Shown here piece by piece: positions 1 to 7,702 of a stretch of 64,000 nucleotides of DNA. A program made the position numbers and the translations under genes. Positions within the stretch are counted from its first letter, which is position 1, and every line of letters begins with the position of its first letter. Under the pieces are notes generated by a model, which worked only from the letters and a program-made list of their open reading frames with translations, was not told where the DNA came from and made no database searches. The DNA is taken from NCBI RefSeq assembly GCF_013131805.1, contig NZ_JABJRC010000008.1, forward strand, positions 186,001 to 250,000, in the 5' to 3' direction. The DNA comes from Kribbella sandramycini. Lineage in GTDB: Bacteria > Actinomycetota > Actinomycetes > Propionibacteriales > Kribbellaceae.

Positions 1-57
1 GATGTGCCGGGGTCCGTTCGCGTACGGCCAGGCGACCGCGGACAGGATGTTGGTCAT
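1..57 (-). CDS. Methionyl-tRNA synthetase, second type (5' end only)
   Basis: Only the first 19 codons are in the window; the gene runs off the left edge. They read MTNILSAVAWPYANGPRHI, which is the N-terminal Rossmann strand of a class I methionyl-tRNA synthetase ending inside the HIGH adenylate-binding motif (the window stops after HI). ATG at 57 is the only sensible start. The sequence differs in type from the complete MetRS at 4716-6281, so this genome appears to carry two MetRS genes. From family knowledge it would charge tRNA-Met in the cytoplasm; nothing further can be said from 19 residues. Confidence 0.72.
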   Translation of the reverse strand, partial: MTNILSAVAWPYANGPRHI

Positions 58-98
58 GCGGCCGACTGTAAGGACCGGGCCGACCGCGGACCAAGTAT

Positions 99-1010
99 TT
101 ACGGCTGGATGACGAGCTTGCCCTGGGCGTGGCCGCCCTCGCTGATCTCCTGCGCCTTGGCGGCGTCGGTCAGCGCGAAGCTCTCGGCGACGCGGACGAC
201 GAGCTTGCCGTCAGCGGCGGCCTGGAGCTGCGAGTCCAGACCGGCGCGGACCTCCTCGGGGCTCGCCGAGCCGCTGGCAGAAGCGTGGACGCCGAGCTCA
301 CCGGCGCTGAAGTCGGCGATCGTGATCACCCGCTCGGGGCCGCCGAGCAGCTCGATCGACTCCGGCAGGCCGCCCTGGCCGGCGGTGTCGAAGGCGGCGT
401 CGATGCCCTGCGGGGCGACGGCGCGGACGCGGTCGACCAGGCCGTCGCCGTACTCGATCGGGGTCGCGCCGAGCTCGCGGAGGAACTCGTGGTTGCGCGG
501 CGAGGCGGTGCCGATCACGGTCAGCCCGGCGGCCGTCGCGAGCTGGACGGCGATCGAGCCCACAGCCCCCGCGGCGCCGTGGATGAGGATCGTCTCGCCC
601 GCCTGCACCTTGAGCAGGTCGAGGACGCGCTGCGCGGTCTCGCCGGCCACCGGCAGGCCGACGGCCTGCTCCCAGCTGACGCCCGCGGGCTTGCGGGTCA
701 CGTTGCCGGCGATCGCGTACTCGGCGTACGAGCCGCCCGCCGCCCAGCCGACCACCTCGTCGCCGACCGCGAACTCCGCACCGTCACCGGCCTGGTCGAC
801 GACGCCCGCGACCTCGAAGCCCGGCGTCGCGGGGAAGGTGACGTCGAACATGCCCTGCATGTAGCCCCGGCGGACCTTGTAGTCCATCGGGTTCACACCG
901 GCCGCGTGCACCTTGATCCGAACCTGCCCGGCGCCTGCCTGCGGCTCCGGCACCTCCTGGACCGCGAGTACCTCGGGACCGCCGAACTCCTCGAACACCA
1001 CCGCTTGCAT
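99..1010 (-). CDS. NADP-dependent zinc-less alcohol dehydrogenase / quinone oxidoreductase
   Basis: A 303-residue member of the medium-chain dehydrogenase/reductase superfamily, quinone oxidoreductase branch. The N-terminal GroES-like fold starts MQAVVFEEFGGPEVL and contains the family signature around VHAAGVNPMDYKVRRG. The nucleotide-binding Rossmann domain has HGAAGAVGSIAVQLA. No structural or catalytic zinc cysteines are visible, which fits the zinc-less quinone-reductase group that reduces enones or quinones with NADPH. ATG at 1010 is preferred because GGAGG lies six bases upstream. It is divergent from the LuxR regulator at 1153, and an inverted-repeat region lies between them, suggesting control by that regulator. 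The exact substrate cannot be read from sequence. Confidence 0.9.
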   Translation of the reverse strand: MQAVVFEEFGGPEVLAVQEVPEPQAGAGQVRIKVHAAGVNPMDYKVRRGYMQGMFDVTFPATPGFEVAGVVDQAGDGAEFAVGDEVVGWAAGGSYAEYAIAGNVTRKPAGVSWEQAVGLPVAGETAQRVLDLLKVQAGETILIHGAAGAVGSIAVQLATAAGLTVIGTASPRNHEFLRELGATPIEYGDGLVDRVRAVAPQGIDAAFDTAGQGGLPESIELLGGPERVITIADFSAGELGVHASASGSASPEEVRAGLDSQLQAAADGKLVVRVAESFALTDAAKAQEISEGGHAQGKLVIQP

Positions 1011-1076
1011 GTCACGCCTCCATCGGAATTTGCTTGATGCTTCAATCAATCATCGAGTGGTCCCGGATATTCCCGA

Positions 1077-1115
1077 CTGGCCGAACGGACGGTTGTCCAC
1101 TGGCCGTTCGGCCAG
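1077..1115. promoter_or_regulatory. Inverted-repeat operator between divergent genes
   Basis: CTGGCCGAACGG at 1077-1088 and its exact reverse complement CCGTTCGGCCAG at 1104-1115 form a 12-base inverted repeat with a 15-base spacer. The right arm is itself part of a second perfect palindrome, CTGGCCG-TT-CGGCCAG at 1100-1115. The site lies between the divergent oxidoreductase and LuxR-type regulator, so an operator is more likely than a terminator. The binding protein is inferred, not shown. Confidence 0.55.
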
Positions 1116-1152
1116 CTCGGGTGGATACGTCAACCGACGTACGCTGAGTGAC

Positions 1153-2391
1153 ATGGACGTACTGGCCGCAGCGGCGCAGATCCTGGACGGATCGCCGGAG
1201 GAGCTGCTCCCCCGGCTCTCCACCGCACTCGCGGAGCTGGTCCCGCATCGCGCGGTGGCGCAGCTGGCCAGCCAGTGCGCGACCACGCCCGTCTACACGT
1301 ACGGCGATCCGACGCTCGCCCGCGCGATCACCGGCGCGGAGCTGGCCGGTCTGCTCGGCACGGTCACCGCGGGCCGGCCGTGGCACGGCGTCGTCCCGGT
1401 CGGCGGGGTGGACCACCCGGCCCTCGCGATCGCGAGCGATCGAGCGCCGCGCGGGTCGGTGCTGCTGTTCATCAAGGTCGACGGGGTCGAGTACGGCGAA
1501 CATGACGCCGTCCTGCAGGCCGTGTGGGATCTGGCGACCATTCACATGTACCGGCTGACCCAGGAGAGCGATCCGAGCGCGACCGCGCAGTCCCGGGCGG
1601 TCGCGGACGCGCGGTTCGACGTCGCGGCCGAGTTGGGCGAGGCGCATGCGGCCACGCTCGCGACGCTCCTCGGCGTCCTGCGGAATCAGCGGATCGACGA
1701 CGCCGCGGCCCGGTCGACCGCGGTCGAGGTCGCGCTGAACAGCCTTGCCGAGCTACGGATCGACACCCGGCGCGAACGCACGTACCACGGCGAGGAGTCG
1801 GCCGGGCGAGCCTTCGACCGGCTGGCCGAATCGCTGCGCGCGCTGCTCCGGCACACCACCGTCGAACTCGAACTCGATGCCCCCGGCAACGACCAGATGC
1901 TCCCCGGCGACCTCGCCCACACCGCCCGCGTCGCCGTCCGCTCCATCGTCCTCGCCATGCTGACCCAGGACGACGTGCGCCGCATCCGCGTCGGCTGGCA
2001 GTGGGACGGCGCCGACCTGCACACCGTCATCCGCGACGACGGCCCCGGCCGGTTGGACGGCGTCCTCGTCCTCGGCCAGCTCTCCGAACGCCTCCGCCTC
2101 CGGGCCGGCCAACTCGACCTCGAAGCCGTCCCCGGCTGGGGCCTCACCGCCCGCATCACCCTCACCCTCGGCGCCACCCCTCTCCCCGCCGAAGACCCCC
2201 TGGCCCCGCTCGGCGCCCGCGAACTCGAAGTCCTCGAACGCATCGCCCAAGGCTCCCGCAACCGCTCCATCGCCGACGACCTCCACATCAGCGAATCCAC
2301 CGTCAAGTTCCACGTGGCCAACATCCTCACCAAACTCGCCGTCACCACCCGAACCCAAGCCGCCGCCCTCTACCACGCCACCTCCGCCTGA
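1153..2391 (+). CDS. LuxR-family regulator with histidine-kinase-like ATPase region
   Basis: A 412-residue cytoplasmic transcriptional regulator. The C-terminal 60 residues form a LuxR/NarL helix-turn-helix (LGARELEVLERIAQG ... SIADDLHISESTVKFHVANIL). The middle shows a region like GHKL ATPases of histidine kinases: IRVGWQWDGADLHTVIRDDGPG followed by GWGLTARITL, resembling N/G1/G2 boxes; the segment before it may be a degenerate dimerisation region. The first about 130 residues may be a GAF-like sensor, but this is uncertain. No receiver domain is visible. ATG at 1153 is chosen because upstream in-frame codons run through the operator region. It likely regulates itself and the divergent oxidoreductase. 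Confidence 0.85.
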   Translation: MDVLAAAAQILDGSPEELLPRLSTALAELVPHRAVAQLASQCATTPVYTYGDPTLARAITGAELAGLLGTVTAGRPWHGVVPVGGVDHPALAIASDRAPRGSVLLFIKVDGVEYGEHDAVLQAVWDLATIHMYRLTQESDPSATAQSRAVADARFDVAAELGEAHAATLATLLGVLRNQRIDDAAARSTAVEVALNSLAELRIDTRRERTYHGEESAGRAFDRLAESLRALLRHTTVELELDAPGNDQMLPGDLAHTARVAVRSIVLAMLTQDDVRRIRVGWQWDGADLHTVIRDDGPGRLDGVLVLGQLSERLRLRAGQLDLEAVPGWGLTARITLTLGATPLPAEDPLAPLGARELEVLERIAQGSRNRSIADDLHISESTVKFHVANILTKLAVTTRTQAAALYHATSA

Positions 2392-2416
2392 CTCGCGCGC
2401 GAAGTACGGTTCGGGG

Positions 2417-3361
2417 ATGGGGTTGACGGTGGGTGAGGTGGGGGTGTTCGAGGCGGCTCGGGGGCGGTTGGGGGCGATCGCTTACCGGATGCTGGGGTCG
2501 GCGGCCGAGGCTGAGGATGTGGTGCAGGAGACGTGGCTGCGGTGGGCGGGCGCAAAGCGGGAGCGGGTCGAGGTGCCGGAGGCCTGGCTGACGAAGGTGC
2601 TGACGAATTTGTGCCTGAATCAGTTGGCGTCGGCTCGGGCTCGGCGGGAGACGTACGTCGGGCAGTGGCTGCCGGAGCCGTTGCTGGCCGGGGATCCGAT
2701 GCTGGGGCCATTGGAGACGGCGGAGCAGCGGGAGTCGGTGTCGATCGCGGTGCTGACGTTGATGGAGCGGCTGACGCCGAACGAGCGGGCCGTCTACGTA
2801 CTGCGGGAGGCGTTCGACTACTCACATCGGGAGATCGCAGAGATCCTCGAGCTGAGTGAGGCCGCGAGTCAGCAGATCTTTCATCGGGCCAAGAAGCACG
2901 TGGCGGACGGGAAGGCGCGGACGGCGGTGGACGCGGCGACGGCCCGGCGGATCGTCGAGGAGTTCCTGGCCGCGGCGATGAGCGGGCAGACCGAGCCGCT
3001 GGTGAAGTTGCTGACCGGCGATGTGGTCGCGATCGGCGACGGCGGCGGCAAGGTGCCGGCCCGGGCGAGCGCGTTCGTCGGCGTCAAGGCGGTGGCGGCG
3101 TTCCTGCGCGGGCTGTTCAAGCCGGCGGCGGTCAAGCGGGCGTACGTCGGCGGCAGCCCGGACATGTACGCCGGGGTCGCGAACGGCGAGCCGTCGATCG
3201 TGGTCGTGGTGGGCGGCACGGTGGTCGGGATCATGCACCTCGAAGTGACGGCCGACGGCATCACCGCCGTCCACACCGCCGTGAACCCGGACAAGCTGGA
3301 GCGCGCGACCGCGCACTGGAACGCGACCGAGCACGAGGCGCCGCTGATCAGCCAGTGGTGA
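2417..3361 (+). CDS. sigJ: ECF41-group RNA polymerase sigma factor (SigJ-like)
   Basis: A 314-residue extracytoplasmic-function sigma factor. Region 2 (RMLGSAAEAEDVVQETWLRW) and region 4 (LTPNERAVYVLREAFDYSHREIAEIL) are followed by a SnoaL/NTF2-like C-terminal extension of about 120 residues. All three signature motifs reported for ECF41 are present: WLPEP at residues 84-88, DGGGK at 208-212 and NPDKL at 290-294. In this group the C-terminal extension replaces an anti-sigma factor and controls activity. ECF41 genes typically sit beside a carboxymuconolactone decarboxylase, oxidoreductase or epimerase gene; the FAD oxidoreductase at 3448 fits that rule. The gene follows the LuxR gene by 25 bases and may be partly co-transcribed. 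Confidence 0.93.
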   Translation: MGLTVGEVGVFEAARGRLGAIAYRMLGSAAEAEDVVQETWLRWAGAKRERVEVPEAWLTKVLTNLCLNQLASARARRETYVGQWLPEPLLAGDPMLGPLETAEQRESVSIAVLTLMERLTPNERAVYVLREAFDYSHREIAEILELSEAASQQIFHRAKKHVADGKARTAVDAATARRIVEEFLAAAMSGQTEPLVKLLTGDVVAIGDGGGKVPARASAFVGVKAVAAFLRGLFKPAAVKRAYVGGSPDMYAGVANGEPSIVVVVGGTVVGIMHLEVTADGITAVHTAVNPDKLERATAHWNATEHEAPLISQW

Positions 3362-3386
3362 TGTGAGCTGCTTCACAGTCGAGACC

Positions 3387-3414
3387 TGTCAGGAATCCGC
3401 GGGCTGCCCGGTTC
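3387..3414 (+). promoter_or_regulatory. Possible ECF41 promoter before the FAD oxidoreductase
   Basis: TGTCAGG at 3387-3393 resembles the ECF41 -35 element TGTCACA. The expected -10 CGTC is only loosely matched by CGGTTC at 3409-3414, with spacing one base off. Position upstream of the oxidoreductase is as expected for an ECF41 target, but the match is weak. Confidence 0.3.
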
Positions 3415-3447
3415 AGGAGGCACAACCCCGCAGACAGGAGCACGGAT

Positions 3448-4623
3448 ATGAAGCACCGCATCGTTGTCCTCGGCGCCGGCTACACCGGAGCGGTCGCGGC
3501 CGGCCGGCTCGCCCGGCGGCTGCACGGCGACGACGTCCAGCTCACGGTCGTGAACGCCGAGCCGGACTTCGTCGAGCGGGTCCGCATGCACGAGCTGGCG
3601 GCCGGCCGGACGCTGAAGCCGCGACCGCTCGCCGAGGTGTTCAAGGGGACGGACGTCGTCCTGCGGGTCGCGAAGGTGGCCGCGGTCGACGTCGATCAGA
3701 AGCTCGTCACGCTCGATGACGGCGGTGAGCTGGGGTACGACACCCTGGTCTACGCGCTGGGCAGCCGGGTGAACGACCACGGCGTACCGGGCGTTTCGGC
3801 GTACGCCGAGCAGATCGCCGGCCGTCCGGGTGCGCTGCGGGTGCGGGCCAAGCTGGCCGCGCTGAAGGCCGGGCAGACCGTCACGGTGGTCGGTGGCGGG
3901 CTGACTGGGATCGAGGGTGTCACCGAGATCGCCGAAGCCCGGCCGGATCTGAACGTCGCTCTGGTGGCGGCCGGTGGGCTGGGCGATTGGGTGTCGGCCA
4001 AGGGGCAGCGGCACCTGCGGAAGGTCTTCGCCGGGCTCGGTATCACCGTCCACGAGCACACCAAGGTCACTCGCGTCGAGGCTGACGCGGTCGTGACCGC
4101 GGCCGGTACGACGATCCCGTCGGCGCTGACGATCTGGACGACCGGGTTCGCCGTCCACCCGATCGCGGCGGCGACGTCACTCGGGACGGCCGCGTCCGGG
4201 CAGATCCTGGTCGACGACCTGATGGCGTCGGTCTCGCACCCGGACGTCTACGCGATCGGCGACGCCGCCCAGGCCAAGGGCTCCAGCGGGCAGCTGCTCC
4301 GGATGTCGTGCGCCTCGGGCACCTTCACCGCCTACCAGGCAGCCGACGCGATCGCCGCCCGCCTGACCGGCGGCAAACTGCCGCACACGATGATCCGCTA
4401 CTTCCAGCAGTGCATCAGCCTCGGCCGCAACGAAGGGCTCATCCAGTTCGTCACCGCCGGCGACCGGACCAAACAGTCCGCCCTCCGCGGCCGCGCCGCC
4501 GTCATCTACAAAGAGCTCATCTGCTGGGGCGCCTACGTCGGCGTCGCCAACCCCACCCTGGGCATGCCAGTCCGCCGCCGCCACCTCACCACGCGACCGA
4601 CGCACCGCACCGCCACCCGCTGA
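3448..4623 (+). CDS. FAD-dependent pyridine nucleotide oxidoreductase (NDH-2-like)
   Basis: A 391-residue two-dinucleotide-binding flavoprotein. The FAD site GAGYTG is at residues 9-14 and the NAD(P)H site GGGLTG is near residues 149-154; the closing FAD motif is HPDVYAIGDAA. This is the layout of type II NADH dehydrogenases and AIF/FSP1-like enzymes, which pass electrons from NAD(P)H to quinones or other acceptors. No membrane segment is obvious. A good ribosome site (CAGGAG) precedes ATG at 3448. Its position 87 bases after an ECF41 sigma gene marks it as the likely sigma target. The last about 15 residues are Arg/Thr-rich and probably not part of the fold. Confidence 0.9.
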   Translation: MKHRIVVLGAGYTGAVAAGRLARRLHGDDVQLTVVNAEPDFVERVRMHELAAGRTLKPRPLAEVFKGTDVVLRVAKVAAVDVDQKLVTLDDGGELGYDTLVYALGSRVNDHGVPGVSAYAEQIAGRPGALRVRAKLAALKAGQTVTVVGGGLTGIEGVTEIAEARPDLNVALVAAGGLGDWVSAKGQRHLRKVFAGLGITVHEHTKVTRVEADAVVTAAGTTIPSALTIWTTGFAVHPIAAATSLGTAASGQILVDDLMASVSHPDVYAIGDAAQAKGSSGQLLRMSCASGTFTAYQAADAIAARLTGGKLPHTMIRYFQQCISLGRNEGLIQFVTAGDRTKQSALRGRAAVIYKELICWGAYVGVANPTLGMPVRRRHLTTRPTHRTATR

Positions 4624-4640
4624 CCCACCAACAACTCCAC

Positions 4641-4653
4641 CCCGCAAAGCGGG
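4641..4653 (+). terminator. Short hairpin after oxidoreductase
   Basis: CCCGC-AAA-GCGGG, a five-pair stem, lies just past the oxidoreductase stop. It is weak alone and precedes a stronger hairpin. Confidence 0.3.
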
Positions 4654-4677
4654 ATGGTCGGGGAGCCGGATGAGGGA

Positions 4678-4701
4678 GGGGCCGGAGTTGGCTCCGGCCC
4701 C
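4678..4701. terminator. Bidirectional terminator between convergent genes
   Basis: GGGGCCGGAG-TTGG-CTCCGGCCCC, a perfect ten-pair stem with a four-base loop, sits between the convergent oxidoreductase and metG. There is no T-run, as is usual in high-GC actinobacteria. Confidence 0.75.
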
Positions 4702-4715
4702 GGGTGGGGTGGGCC

Positions 4716-6281
4716 TCAGGCCTCTTCGAGGCGGGGGAAGAGCGGGTCGCCCTTGACCAGGACGGAGCCGGCGGGGAGCTGGCCCCAGGCGCCGGCTTCG
4801 GGAAGGCGCTGGTCGGCGAGGGAGCCGAGTTTGGGCTCGGCGCCGAGGAGCTCCCAGAGTTTGGTGGCGGTCTTCGGCATGGTCGGGTTGTGCAGGACGG
4901 CGACCGCGCGCAGGGTCTCGGCGGCGGAGTAGAGGATGGTGGCGAGGCGGGAGCGCTGCGACTCGTCCTTCGCAACCTTCCAGGGCTCCTGCTCGGTGAC
5001 GTAGCCGTTGACCGCGCCGACCAGGTCGTTGATCGCGGCCAGGGCGTCGTGGAAGGCGAGCTTCTCGATCGCGGCGTCGGCTGTCGTGACCGTCTGGGCG
5101 AGTTTGTCGGCCAGCGCCTGCTCGGCCGGGCCGTGGTCGGTGGCCTCGGGCAGGGCGCCGTCGAAGTACTTGCCGACCATGGCGGCGATCCGGCTGGCCA
5201 GGTTGCCCAGGCCGTTGGCGAGCTCGGAGGTGTAGACCGCGCTCAGGTGCTCCCAGGAGAACGAGCCGTCCGAGCCGAACTGGATGGTCCGCAGGAAGTA
5301 GTAGCGGAAGGCATCCGAGCCGAAGTGGTCGGTGATCTCGTGCGGCGCGATCGCGGTCAGCTTCGACTTGCTCATCTTCTCGCCGCCGACGAGCAGCCAG
5401 CCGTGCGCGAAGACCTGCTGCGGGACGGGGATCCCGGCGGCGATCAGCATCGCCGGCCAGATCACCGCGTGGAACCGCAGGATGTCCTTGCCGACCAGGT
5501 GCACGTTCGCCGGCCAGAGCTTCGCGAACCGCTCCGGGTCGGTGCCGTAGCCGGCCGCCGTCACGTAGTTGAGCAGCGCGTCGACCCAGACGTACAGGAC
5601 GTGCTTCTCGTCCCACGGGACCGGAATCCCCCAGTCGAACGTCGAGCGGGTGATCGACAGGTCCTGCAGCCCCTGCTTCACGAACGCGACCACCTCGTTC
5701 CGCGCGCTGGTCGGCGCGACGAAATCGGGCTGCGACTCGTACAGCTCCAGCAGCCGGTCGGCGTACGCCGAGAGCCGGAAGAAGTAGTTGGTCTCGGAGA
5801 CCGTCTCCAGCTCGGTGCCGTGGATCGTGCACCGCTGGGTGCCGTCCTCGTCCGTCCGGATATCGGCCGGGAGCTTGAACTCCTCACAGCCGACGCAGTA
5901 CAGCCCCTCGTACTCGCCCTTGTACACATCGCCCTGGTCGTACAGCGCCTGCACGAACTCACGCACCCGCTCCGTGTGCCGCGGCTCCGTCGTCCGGATG
6001 AAGTCGTCGTACGCGATGTCGACATCCACCCAGGCCGGCTTCCACGCCTCCTCGACCAGCTTGTCCGTCCACTCCTGCGGCGACATCCCCTGCGCCTCCG
6101 CGCTGCGCAGCACCTTCTCGCCGTGCTCGTCGGTACCCGTCAGGTACCACTTCTGCTCACCCCGCTGCGCGTGCCACCGGGTCAGGACATCCCCCGCCAC
6201 CGTCGTGTAGGCGCTCCCGATATGCGGCGGCGCCGTGACGTAGTAGATCGGAGTAGTGACGTAATAGGCCTTCTCGGACAT
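4716..6281 (-). CDS. metG: Methionyl-tRNA synthetase
   Basis: A 521-residue class I aminoacyl-tRNA synthetase that forms Met-tRNA for initiation and elongation. The HIGH-type motif reads PPHIGSAYT near residue 20, the connective-peptide zinc knuckle is reduced to a CVGCEE pair, and the KMSKS loop is intact (GGEKMSKSKL). The anticodon-binding helical domain follows, with the conserved NGYVTEQEPWKVAK. The length equals that of bacterial MetRS lacking the C-terminal dimerisation domain. In mycobacteria metG also lies near rsmI and pmt, matching the arrangement here. A different MetRS begins at base 57, so two types coexist. Confidence 0.97.
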   Translation of the reverse strand: MSEKAYYVTTPIYYVTAPPHIGSAYTTVAGDVLTRWHAQRGEQKWYLTGTDEHGEKVLRSAEAQGMSPQEWTDKLVEEAWKPAWVDVDIAYDDFIRTTEPRHTERVREFVQALYDQGDVYKGEYEGLYCVGCEEFKLPADIRTDEDGTQRCTIHGTELETVSETNYFFRLSAYADRLLELYESQPDFVAPTSARNEVVAFVKQGLQDLSITRSTFDWGIPVPWDEKHVLYVWVDALLNYVTAAGYGTDPERFAKLWPANVHLVGKDILRFHAVIWPAMLIAAGIPVPQQVFAHGWLLVGGEKMSKSKLTAIAPHEITDHFGSDAFRYYFLRTIQFGSDGSFSWEHLSAVYTSELANGLGNLASRIAAMVGKYFDGALPEATDHGPAEQALADKLAQTVTTADAAIEKLAFHDALAAINDLVGAVNGYVTEQEPWKVAKDESQRSRLATILYSAAETLRAVAVLHNPTMPKTATKLWELLGAEPKLGSLADQRLPEAGAWGQLPAGSVLVKGDPLFPRLEEA

Positions 6282-6323
6282 GTCTCAAGCCTAGTCCCGC
6301 TCACCAGCGCTTTTGACCAGCCC

Positions 6324-6776
6324 TCAGGCGATCAGCCCGCCGTGGTACCGCAGCCGGTAGTACACCGCCCCGCCCGCCCCGCTGATGTACTCCGTCCCCT
6401 CGAACCGCGCGAAGTCGCCGGAGTTCTCGTCGACGTAGGTGAGATCGCCGTCTCGGTAGCTGAACCCGCCCAGGAACCGGCCCTCGGCGTACAGCGCCGA
6501 GAGCGCCTGCTTGATCAGCCGCCCGGCGGCGGCCGCGGTCAGCCGCTCGGGCTGGAGCAGATAGCCGTAGTAGTTCATCCCCCAGACCGGACGGCCCGAA
6601 GCGTGGACCACCTCCTGACCGAGGAAGTCGGCGTCGCCGTAGTAGCTGTCGAGATACGACAGCTCGCCGTCGACGAAGCGCAGGTCGTGGGCACCGGGAC
6701 GGCCGGACTCGGCGAAGCCGCCGTCACCGGCGTACGTAGCGGCCTTGGCACGGACGACGAAGGTCTCAAGCTCCAT
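6324..6776 (-). CDS. DUF5680 domain protein
   Basis: A 150-residue protein that is one DUF5680 domain from end to end: FVVRAKAATYAGDGG at the start, a central YYGDADFLGQEVV and VWGMNYYGYLL, and YYRLRYHGGLI at the C terminus. In other bacteria the same domain is found alone or after an XRE helix-turn-helix. No catalytic residues are established. No signal peptide or membrane segment is visible, so it is probably cytoplasmic. It is on the same strand as metG and rsmI but separated by short gaps; its role is unknown. Confidence 0.8.
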   Translation of the reverse strand: MELETFVVRAKAATYAGDGGFAESGRPGAHDLRFVDGELSYLDSYYGDADFLGQEVVHASGRPVWGMNYYGYLLQPERLTAAAAGRLIKQALSALYAEGRFLGGFSYRDGDLTYVDENSGDFARFEGTEYISGAGGAVYYRLRYHGGLIA

Positions 6777-6805
6777 CCGGCAGGTCTACCAGCCGGCTCC
6801 GACAG

Positions 6806-7639
6806 TTACTTGCGGGCGGCGAGGACGGCGTCGTACACGGTGCGTTTGGGGACGTTGAAGCGTTTGGCGACGTCGGCGATGGCTTGTTTGCGGGGGGTGC
6901 CGGCGGCTTCGTCGGTGGCGACCTCGCGGGCGAGGTCCGCGGGGGTGAGCACCTGGCCGGGGTCGGCGCCGGCGACGACGACGGTGATTTCGCCGCGGAC
7001 GCCGTCCTTGGACCAGGTCACCAGGTCGCTGAGGGGGCCGCGTTTCACCTCTTCGTAGGTTTTGGTGAGCTCGCGGCAGACCGCCGTCCGCCGGTCGGCG
7101 CCGAAGGCTTCGGCCATCGACTCGAGCGAGGCGGTAAGGCGATGCGGGGCCTCGAAGAAGACCATGGTGCGGGGTTCGTCGGCGAGCTCGGTGAGGCGGC
7201 GGAGGCGCTCGCCGGGTTTGCGCGGGAGGAAGCCCTCGAAGGTGAAGCGGTCGACGGGGAGGCCGCTGAGCGCGAGGGCGGTGAGGACGGCGGAGGGGCC
7301 GGGGACCGAGGTGACGTCGATCCCGGCGTCGATCGCGGCCGCGACCAGGCGGTAACCCGGGTCGGAGACGCTCGGCATCCCGGCGTCGGTGGCCACGACG
7401 ACGGTCCGGCCTTCGACGAGCGCCTGCAGCAGCTCCGGCGTCCGCTCGCGCTCGTTCCCCTCGAAGTAGCTGACGACGCGACCACTGACGGTGATCCCCA
7501 GCTCACCCGTGAGGCGGCGGAGCCGCCGCGTGTCCTCCGCGGCCACCACATCCGCCTCGGCCAGCACCCGCGCCAACCGCGGCGAAGCATCCGACACGTC
7601 CCCAATAGGAGTCCCCGCCAACACCAATCGCCCGGTCAC
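6806..7639 (-). CDS. rsmI: 16S rRNA 2'-O-ribose C1402 methyltransferase
   Basis: A 277-residue class III (tetrapyrrole-methylase fold) SAM-dependent enzyme that 2'-O-methylates C1402 of 16S rRNA at the decoding centre. The family core is clear: LVLAGTPIGD, EDTRRLRRL, VVVATDAGMPSVSDPGYRLV, SVPGPSAVLTALALSGLP, FEGFLPRK and FFEAPHRL. A C-terminal helical segment (TPRKQAIADVAKRFNVPKRTVYDAVL) is also typical. GTG at 7639 is the likely start because the family begins right there (TGRLVLAGTPIGD). The divergent neighbour is pmt, an arrangement conserved in actinobacteria. Confidence 0.95.
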   Translation of the reverse strand: MTGRLVLAGTPIGDVSDASPRLARVLAEADVVAAEDTRRLRRLTGELGITVSGRVVSYFEGNERERTPELLQALVEGRTVVVATDAGMPSVSDPGYRLVAAAIDAGIDVTSVPGPSAVLTALALSGLPVDRFTFEGFLPRKPGERLRRLTELADEPRTMVFFEAPHRLTASLESMAEAFGADRRTAVCRELTKTYEEVKRGPLSDLVTWSKDGVRGEITVVVAGADPGQVLTPADLAREVATDEAAGTPRKQAIADVAKRFNVPKRTVYDAVLAARK

Positions 7640-7702
7640 CCGGCCATCATTCCAGGCCGCTCGTGCGATGGGAGGAGGCGGTGAGACTCCGGGCTCCGTA
7701 CG

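Noticed and set aside
4704-7058. 784-codon open frame on the plus strand opposite metG
   Set aside because: Arg/Gly/Val-rich antisense shadow of metG and its neighbours; no domain sense, while metG is certain.
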